A stretch of 29,755 nt of DNA from CAZEHJ01 sp964512485 (GTDB taxonomy: Bacteria; Bacteroidota; Rhodothermia; Rhodothermales; UBA10348). Below are positions 24,490 through 29,755 of this stretch, in pieces. The stretch is from assembly GCA_964512485.1 (NCBI GenBank), contig CAZEHJ010000043.1, positions 1 to 29,755 of the forward strand. Direction: 5' to 3'. Position numbers and translations under genes: made by a program. Within the stretch, counting starts at the first letter, position 1. Each line of letters starts with the position of its first letter. Under the pieces are notes generated by a model. It saw only the letters and a program-made list of their open reading frames with translations, did not search any database and was not told the DNA's origin.

Positions 24490-26565
24490 TCAGGCGTTCA
24501 GCTTCCGCTCGCCCATTTCGCCTGCCAGATCTTCCCAGATCACATTTAACTCGTCCAGCTTTTTACGGGCCCGTTCGTATTCAGCAAGCAGCTTCTTTCC
24601 GGATCCTTCATCCGAAAAAAGAGATGGATCAGCCAGCTTTGCCTCGAGGTCGGATACCTGCTCTTCATTCGTTTCCACCTCGGCTTCGACTCGAGCATAT
24701 TCTTTCTTCAACTGATAGTCGTTCAGGCCAGCCGAGATTGATGACGAGGACGCTATTTTCTTCTTTCGTTTTTTCTCCCGCTCCTTGGCCTCGATTCGTT
24801 TCTGTTCTTTGGTTTTTGGCCCCGATGTTGAGCGTGCCGTAGAGCCTGGGCTTGCCTGTCCATTTCCCTGTCCCTGTCCCTGTCCCTGTCCTCTGGAGGG
24901 ACTCCCGGCAGCGAGGGATGCCTGAGTCCCCGTCCGAGCAGAGCCATGCTCAATCTGCCACAGATAGTCGCTGAAGTTACCCTCGTACTGGCGCAGGAGA
25001 CCGTCTTCGACACGCCAGACTTTGTTGACCACTCTGTCCAGAAAGTGCCGATTGTGAGAGACAAGAACAAACGTGCCTGTGTATTGCCGCAATGCTTCGG
25101 CAAGCACAGATATAGACTGGATGTCCAGGTGGTTTGTGGGCTCATCAAGTATCAGAAGGTTTGCGGGGGAGGCCAGTGTTCGTGCCAGAGCCACCCTGCT
25201 TCGCTCCCCTCCAGAGAGCACCTTGATCTTCTTGAACACATCGTCGCCAGTGAAAAGAAACGCTCCCAGAAGAGTGCGAAGTTGCGTTTCGCTCCTTGAA
25301 GAAGCGACGGATCTCAGCGCTTCGAGTGGAGTCTGCTCACGGTCCAGCGTTTCGGCTTGGTGCTGAGCAAAAAACGTTGTTTCGACGTTGTAGCCCTCCG
25401 TTCTCGTGCCGTCGAATGGCTCCGAATCCATGATCATACGGGCAAGAGTGGACTTCCCGGCTCCATTTTTACCGATCAGCGCAATTTTGTCACCACGTTC
25501 GATGAGCATGGGGCCGGCCTTCTGAAATACCTCGATCGATCCTTCGTCAGTCTCATACGTCTTGGAAAACTGGTCGAATTCCATGACGATCTTTCCCGAG
25601 CGCGGCGGCTCCGGGAATCGAAAGGAGATGGAAGCTTCATCTGAAGGTGGAGGGGGGACGCGCTCCAGCCTGTCCAGCATTTTGACTCGGGACTGAACCT
25701 GGGTGGCCTTCGTATTCTTGTACCGGAAACGCTCGATGAATCGTTCGTTGTCGGCGATGTGCTTCTGTTGGTTGAGATACGCCGCTCGCTGGTGCTCGCG
25801 CCGTATCACCCGATCTTCGAGATAGAAGGAATAGTTGCCGGCAAATTCTGTGAGTTGGCCCTGAATCAATTCGACCGTCGTGTTCACCATGCGGTCCAAG
25901 AAATAGCGATCGTGCGAGACGAGCACCACCGTCCCCGGATACGACTTCAGGTATCCTTCCAGCCAGTCGATGCTATCGATGTCGAGATGATTGGTCGGTT
26001 CATCAAGAAGGAGAACGTCGGGCTGACGCAACAGCAATTTGGCGAGCGCCACACGCATTCTCCATCCGCCTGAAAACGTCGAAAGAGCCCTGTCGAAGTC
26101 TGAGGCATCGAATCCAAGGCCGCTCAAGACGGCTTCAGATCGAGGGCGGATAAGGTGGATATCCTGCGAAAGAAGATTTTCATGAACGACATCAAACGCG
26201 TTTACCAATCGACGGTATTCATCGGTATCGTGATCAGGATGCGCTTCCATTTCCGCAATGAGTCGTTTCTCTTCCGCCTCCAGACTCAAGATTTCTCCGA
26301 AAGCGGTCAGCGCTTCGTCGATAACGCTTGATGATGCGGAGACTTCCTCCGTTTCCTGCTTCAGATAGCCGACAGTCTGACCTGAATAGACGATGTTGCC
26401 GTCGTCTGGTCGAATCTCTCCAGAGATCAATTTGAGCAGGGTCGTCTTGCCGGCACCATTTGGGCCGACGAGACCGAATCGTTTTCCGATGCGCACGCCC
26501 CATGAAACACGATCAAGAATTACCTGATCGCCAAAGGCCAGCGATATGTTTTGAATCTGGAGAAT
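24490..26565 (-). CDS. ABC-F family ATPase (Uup/EttA-like ribosome-associated type), probable AUU start
   Basis: This soluble tandem ABC protein of 691 residues has no membrane segments. ABC-F proteins act on the ribosome, in translation or antibiotic resistance. NBD1 has 'GLVGPNGAGKTTLLKLISGE', signature 'LSTFSGGWRMRVALAKLLL' and Walker B 'VLLLDEPTNHLD'. A linker with the 'YSFYLEDRVIRREHQR' helix joins NBD2 with 'ALIGKNGAGKSTLARMI', 'VLSGGERSRVALARTL' and 'LLILDEPTNHLD'. A Gly-Gln repeat and a charged C-terminal coiled coil follow, as in Uup/YdiF types. The first ordinary start, GTG at 26496, would delete the first strands of NBD1. In-frame upstream sequence 'LQIQNISLAFGDQVILDRVS' is clearly ABC-F, but the only suitable start before it is ATT at 26565, 14 bases after the stop of the sugar transferase gene. 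Confidence 0.92.
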   Translation of the reverse strand: MLQIQNISLAFGDQVILDRVSWGVRIGKRFGLVGPNGAGKTTLLKLISGEIRPDDGNIVYSGQTVGYLKQETEEVSASSSVIDEALTAFGEILSLEAEEKRLIAEMEAHPDHDTDEYRRLVNAFDVVHENLLSQDIHLIRPRSEAVLSGLGFDASDFDRALSTFSGGWRMRVALAKLLLRQPDVLLLDEPTNHLDIDSIDWLEGYLKSYPGTVVLVSHDRYFLDRMVNTTVELIQGQLTEFAGNYSFYLEDRVIRREHQRAAYLNQQKHIADNERFIERFRYKNTKATQVQSRVKMLDRLERVPPPPSDEASISFRFPEPPRSGKIVMEFDQFSKTYETDEGSIEVFQKAGPMLIERGDKIALIGKNGAGKSTLARMIMDSEPFDGTRTEGYNVETTFFAQHQAETLDREQTPLEALRSVASSRSETQLRTLLGAFLFTGDDVFKKIKVLSGGERSRVALARTLASPANLLILDEPTNHLDIQSISVLAEALRQYTGTFVLVSHNRHFLDRVVNKVWRVEDGLLRQYEGNFSDYLWQIEHGSARTGTQASLAAGSPSRGQGQGQGQGNGQASPGSTARSTSGPKTKEQKRIEAKEREKKRKKKIASSSSISAGLNDYQLKKEYARVEAEVETNEEQVSDLEAKLADPSLFSDEGSGKKLLAEYERARKKLDELNVIWEDLAGEMGERKLNA
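24865..24888. repeat. Hexanucleotide microsatellite inside the ABC-F gene
   Basis: Four perfect tandem copies of TCCCTG encode Gly-Gln repeats in the linker between NBD2 and the C-terminal coiled coil. Changes in copy number would keep the reading frame and alter only linker length. Confidence 0.9.
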
Positions 26566-26579
26566 GGTATCAGAAGGAA

Positions 26580-27989
26580 TTAGTAAGCGTTTTCGTTAAC
26601 GAATCCTCTCCACAGCGTCATGAGCATGATTTTCAGGTCCAGGCGCAATGACCAGTTCTGGATATAGTAGAGATCGAATTCGATCCGTTTTTCGATGGAT
26701 GTATCACCGCGCCAGCCGTTTACCTGCGCCCAGCCCGTGATTCCCGCTTTCATCTTGTGGCGGAGCATGTACTTGGGCACTTTGCCTCGGAATTCCTCGA
26801 TAAACACGGGCCGCTCCGGACGCGGTCCCACAACAGACATATCTCCCTTGAGGACGTTGATGAACTGTGGAAGTTCGTCAAGCGATGTCTTACGCAGGAA
26901 GGCGCCAACTCCGGTTGCTCGATTTTCTCCGGCTTTCGCCCAAACCGCACCCGACTCTGCTTCTGCGTTTACAGGCATCGACCGAAATTTGAGCATCTTG
27001 AAATTCAGGCCATTCAATCCCATTCGTTCCTGCCGGTAGAATACCGGGCCGCGGGAAGAGAGCTTCACCAAAATGGCAATCAGCAGGAGAAGAGGAGAGG
27101 CAATGATCAGAAGGAGGGCCGAGAAAAGTATGTCAATGATGCGTTTGATACCCCTGCGGAAGTCCAGCGGTGCCTCGTCAATCATGTGAATGACTGGCAG
27201 CCCCCCGATGTCCGTTATCCGGCTGTTCAATATGTCGAGCTGGAATAGATCCGGAACCAGGCAAACGTGCGCCAATCGAGTCGACATTTCATTTGCCAGT
27301 TCAACAATCCGGTCCATCGCAGATATCGGAAGAGCGATATATACATATTGAATAGGTCGATTTTCGGCTTCAAACCTGTCAAAAACGTCTGCCAGCTGCG
27401 ACGTTTTCCCAAGTACACCATCTTGATCCACCTTTTCGTCATCCAGAAAACCGACCGTGTCAAATCCCATCCAGGGATATTGCCGGAACGATTCCTGAAG
27501 CCTCTGTCCCACATCACCAGCTCCGACGATCAATACTCTCCTGAGGAACCGTCCCTGTCGTCTTCCGCGCCGGAGATACAGCAAGATGGAGAAGCGAAGT
27601 CCAACCAGTAGAAGAGGCATGATTATGCCGAAAATCAGGAGCACCAATCGGGAGAAATAAAATGCCCGATAAAAGAACATCGTCGCCGTTACGAAGAAAA
27701 TTCCCAACGCGATCGATTTGGCTACCGTGTAGATGAGCGTCGACATTCGTTGCGCTCTGTCAGGGATGTAGAGTCCTGACGCCCAGAATACCAGCATCGA
27801 AAGGATGATGACCCACGGGACGAAGCGGAGGTACATCGAGAGTGGGAGCCACTCGGGGAGCGGAAATATGCCGATATACGGAAGGAGCTCGAACCGCGTA
27901 TAGTACGCGAGTACCCAGCTGATTACGATTACGACAGCATCGGCGAAAAAGAGGAGTCGTTGAAATAGACGACTTTGCTCCTGGAGCAT
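26580..27989 (-). CDS. Polyprenyl-phosphate sugar-1-phosphate transferase (WcaJ/EPS glycosylphosphotransferase type)
   Basis: The 469-residue inner-membrane protein should move a sugar-1-phosphate from a nucleotide sugar to undecaprenyl phosphate, the first step of a polysaccharide repeat unit. The N-terminal third has four to five membrane helices. A Rossmann-like CoA-binding domain follows ('VLIVGAGDVGQRLQESFRQY'), then the catalytic domain with re-entrant helix 'IIDILFSALLLIIASPLLLL' and 'GPVFYRQERMGLNGLNFKML'. The last part holds 'RKTSLDELPQFINVLKGDMS', 'VVGPRPERP' and 'MKAGITGWAQVNGWRGD'. Size and layout fit the WcaJ/WbaP group; the sugar is unknown. No other polysaccharide gene is in the window; the downstream neighbour is an ABC-F gene. 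Confidence 0.93.
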   Translation of the reverse strand: MLQEQSRLFQRLLFFADAVVIVISWVLAYYTRFELLPYIGIFPLPEWLPLSMYLRFVPWVIILSMLVFWASGLYIPDRAQRMSTLIYTVAKSIALGIFFVTATMFFYRAFYFSRLVLLIFGIIMPLLLVGLRFSILLYLRRGRRQGRFLRRVLIVGAGDVGQRLQESFRQYPWMGFDTVGFLDDEKVDQDGVLGKTSQLADVFDRFEAENRPIQYVYIALPISAMDRIVELANEMSTRLAHVCLVPDLFQLDILNSRITDIGGLPVIHMIDEAPLDFRRGIKRIIDILFSALLLIIASPLLLLIAILVKLSSRGPVFYRQERMGLNGLNFKMLKFRSMPVNAEAESGAVWAKAGENRATGVGAFLRKTSLDELPQFINVLKGDMSVVGPRPERPVFIEEFRGKVPKYMLRHKMKAGITGWAQVNGWRGDTSIEKRIEFDLYYIQNWSLRLDLKIMLMTLWRGFVNENAY

Positions 27990-28057
27990 CGCGGATCAGG
28001 GATTGGGTTTGGAAAAACTTACAGTAGCTGTCGTCGGGATCAGAAGGATCTTTTCCT

Positions 28058-28144
28058 CAGTGATTCAAGATTAGAGGCTCAAGATACGATTCTGTGTTGA
28101 TTTCAGCCCGAGCTTTACGGGGGAAGCAGGAGACTGAATCACTG
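28058..28144 (-). repeat. 10-bp inverted repeat overlapping the thioesterase stop codon
   Basis: CAGTGATTCA (28058-28067) and its exact complement TGAATCACTG (28135-28144) lie 67 bases apart. The upstream arm on the transcript covers the last sense codon and the stop of the thioesterase gene. The loop contains a small AGC-TCGG-GCT hairpin. No T-run follows, so it may be a 3'-end stabilising or processing structure rather than a standard terminator. Confidence 0.4.
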
Positions 28145-28546
28145 CATACCTCGGAGAGCAGAGACAACATTCTCCGGGGCAGACGTCGGGCGGGATCTTT
28201 TCGAGTCGAAAAAGCACAGTGAAACCGATCCTTCCGCGAGTAATGCTTTGTCCGCATCTCTCTTGACCAGGTACTCAAATCTTATTCTGACGCCTGAATC
28301 TGAAAGACGACATTGAGTTTCTACGACGACGACGTCGTCATATCGTGCGGGGAGATGGTAACTGGCTTCAAGATTTGTCACGGGGAGAATTACCCCTGCC
28401 GATTCCACGTCCTTGTAGGGTACTCCGAGATCGCGAAGGGCCTCCGTGCGAGCAGCTTCAAACCAGTCCAGATAGTGAACGTGATACACGACACCCATCT
28501 GATCGCATTCTCTGAAGCGTACTCGATGTCTGTATTGATGTGTCAT
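28139..28546 (-). CDS. Acyl-CoA thioesterase, YbgC/4-hydroxybenzoyl-CoA thioesterase type
   Basis: The 135-residue hotdog-fold protein has the YbgC signature 'RFRECDQMGVVYHVHYLDWF', in which Asp15 is the likely catalytic acid. 'EALRDLGVPYKDVESAGVIL' and the strand 'YDDVVVVETQCRLSDSGVRI' follow as usual. It should hydrolyse acyl-CoA thioesters in the cytoplasm; chain length cannot be read from the sequence. In Proteobacteria YbgC belongs to the tol-pal cluster, but here it follows accA after 46 bases on the same strand, which points to fatty-acid or phospholipid metabolism. Confidence 0.92.
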   Translation of the reverse strand: MTHQYRHRVRFRECDQMGVVYHVHYLDWFEAARTEALRDLGVPYKDVESAGVILPVTNLEASYHLPARYDDVVVVETQCRLSDSGVRIRFEYLVKRDADKALLAEGSVSLCFFDSKRSRPTSAPENVVSALRGMQ

Positions 28547-28592
28547 CTTGGGATCGGCTTCCTACCGGCTCAGGCCTGAAGGGTGCGACAGT

Positions 28593-29588
28593 CTAGCCCT
28601 CAACAAAAGAGCCCATGGAGTCGAAATTCTCAATCCGCGCGGTCAGCAGATCTTCCGTGGACAGTTTCTGAAGCGACTTGAGGTGTTTTGCGATCGCTTT
28701 ACCGACGCCCGTGTACATGACTGTCGGATCGTGATGGGCTCCGCCGGTGGGTTCAGCAATGACTTCGTCAACGATTCCAAGGGAGATGAGGTCCGGCGCG
28801 GTGAGCTTCAGCGCTCGTGCAGCTTCTTCCTTGTAGTCCCATGAACGCCAGAGAATTGCAGAACAGTTTTCGGGAGAGATGACCGAATACCACGCGTTTT
28901 CCAGCATCAAAAGCTTGTCTGCCACCCCGATTCCAAGTGCGCCACCAGATGCTCCTTCTCCGATGACAAGCGAAATGATGGGCACGGGCAAGCGGGCCAT
29001 TTCGAACAGATTTTTTGCAATGGCCTCAGCCTGGCCTCTTTCTTCAGCTTCCTGTCCGGGAAACGCTCCAGGCGTATCGAGAAGAGTTATGACCGGTTTA
29101 TTGAAGCGAGCAGCCATCTGCATGAGTCGCAATGCTTTCCGGTATCCCTCGGGGTTCGGCATGCCGAATCGGCGGTATTTGCGATTCTTGGTATCTCTTC
29201 CTTTCTGGTGACCAAGAATCAGCACGGTCTGGTCTTTCGAACCGTAACGGGATCCTTTAAACGTGGCAAACCCTCCTACAATCGCCGGATCATCTCCGAA
29301 AAGACGGTCGCCATGAAGCTCAACAAATCCTTCAGTCAATGCTTCAATATGATCGAGCGTATAGGGCCGATCCGGATGGCGGGCGATCTGCACTCGCTGC
29401 CATCGAGTCAAATTCTGATAAATGGAGGCACGAAGTTCATCGACTCGGCTCTCCAGTTCCAGAATGGTCTTCTCCAGATCATCTCCCGCTTCTTCATTTC
29501 TGATTCCCCGCATTTCACTGAGCTTGGCTTCCAGCTCGTGAAGGGGGATTTCGAAGTCCAGCAGGTGAACTTTTTTGTTCTGCGCCAT
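28593..29588 (-). CDS. accA: Acetyl-CoA carboxylase carboxyltransferase subunit alpha
   Basis: The 331-residue protein is the alpha half of the carboxyltransferase that passes CO2 from biotin to acetyl-CoA, making malonyl-CoA for fatty acid synthesis; AccD is the partner. 'HLLDFEIPLHELEAKLSEMR' is the typical N-terminal helix pair. 'RHPDRPYTLDHIEALTEGFV', 'ELHGDRLFGDDPAIVGGFA', 'GHQKGRDTKNRKYRRFGMPN', 'VITLLDTPGAFPGQEAEERG' and 'VIGEGASGGALGIGVADKLL' are all conserved crotonase-fold blocks. Length is normal. The thioesterase gene follows, and an unidentified gene ends 38 bases upstream in the same direction. Confidence 0.97.
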   Translation of the reverse strand: MAQNKKVHLLDFEIPLHELEAKLSEMRGIRNEEAGDDLEKTILELESRVDELRASIYQNLTRWQRVQIARHPDRPYTLDHIEALTEGFVELHGDRLFGDDPAIVGGFATFKGSRYGSKDQTVLILGHQKGRDTKNRKYRRFGMPNPEGYRKALRLMQMAARFNKPVITLLDTPGAFPGQEAEERGQAEAIAKNLFEMARLPVPIISLVIGEGASGGALGIGVADKLLMLENAWYSVISPENCSAILWRSWDYKEEAARALKLTAPDLISLGIVDEVIAEPTGGAHHDPTVMYTGVGKAIAKHLKSLQKLSTEDLLTARIENFDSMGSFVEG

Positions 29589-29626
29589 GGCTTTACAGCT
29601 ACGCTGATTGGTGAGAAACTTCCGGT

Positions 29627-29755
29627 TCAGGCACGATTGCCTGAAGTGGGGTCGCGGAATGCCGCCAATATAATATCCAGGTCGAGTCCCGGTGTCTGGT
29701 GGGTGACGTAATACCAGTAGGCTCGAACGATTTCACCGGCCTCCAACTCTTCAGT
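29627..29755 (-). CDS. 3' end of an unidentified gene, cut by the window edge
   Basis: An open frame of 42 codons runs leftward from the window edge to a TGA at 29627-29629. It encodes a fragment beginning 'ELEAGEIVRAYWYYVTHQTP' and ending 'DLDIILAAFRDP' plus eight residues. The composition is protein-like (amphipathic helices, aromatic cluster), and the same strand and close spacing (38 bases) suggest it is co-transcribed with accA. It resembles the helical end of small DUF433-like proteins only loosely; I do not assign a family. Confidence 0.5.
   Translation of the reverse strand, partial: TEELEAGEIVRAYWYYVTHQTPGLDLDIILAAFRDPTSGNRA

Noticed and set aside
24865..24888. CRISPR-like or other tandem array
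   Set aside because: The unit is six bases with no spacers, lies inside a coding region and preserves the reading frame.
26497..26565. Frameshift at the start of the ABC-F gene
   Set aside because: The conserved N-terminal residues are in the same frame as the rest of the protein, and no ATG in another frame is nearby, so a missing or non-standard start codon explains the data better.

Overview
The window looks like chromosomal DNA from a free-living, probably aquatic bacterium of the Bacteroidota superphylum, closest in style to the Rhodothermota/Balneolota. Three large secreted proteins end in the 'YPNPF(N/S)' type A C-terminal domain used by the type IX secretion system (T9SS). Most genes lack a clear Shine-Dalgarno sequence. 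Core genes (acpP-fabF, metK, ahcY, accA, msrBA) are mixed with surface-protein genes. There is no sign of phage, plasmid, insertion sequence, CRISPR array or rRNA/tRNA. The assignment rests on protein style, not on a marker gene.

Layout. 1-1477: a strong intergenic hairpin, a DciA/DUF721 gene, and a leftward cupin-GNAT pair. 1478-6040: a xylose module, with xylB and xylA overlapping on the plus strand and meeting a convergent vSGLT-like sodium/sugar symporter. 6141-7749: the leftward fatty-acid pair acpP-fabF, closed by a textbook terminator. 7994-14740: metK, a 1343-residue T9SS-exported metallopeptidase, then ahcY, so two enzymes of the SAM cycle flank a giant secreted protease. 14771-15184: a shared bidirectional terminator and a 7Fe ferredoxin. 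15423-17247: a three-gene operon (DUF2752, TM2, sorbosone-dehydrogenase-like propeller). 17256-22000: two paralogous T9SS-exported zinc metallopeptidases on the minus strand with a small lipoprotein gene between them on the plus strand. 22233-24331: the methionine sulfoxide reductase pair msrB-msrA, whose end overlaps a convergent FG-GAP propeller gene. 24490-27989: a polyprenyl-phosphate sugar transferase followed by an ABC-F ATPase that seems to lack a standard start codon. 28139-29755: accA with a YbgC-like thioesterase, and the 3' end of an unidentified gene cut by the window edge.

Working together, the genes suggest a heterotroph that takes up and isomerises pentose and exports several large surface proteases. 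They also cover synthesis of fatty-acid precursors (acpP, fabF, accA), the SAM cycle (metK, ahcY) and repair of oxidised methionine (msrA, msrB). I did not find a convincing new defence or mobile system. The observations most worth checking are the apparent AUU start of the ABC-F gene, the unexplained 59-nt hairpin at 113-171, the peptidase-lipoprotein-peptidase arrangement, and the repeat arrays in the xylB and msrB divergent promoter regions.
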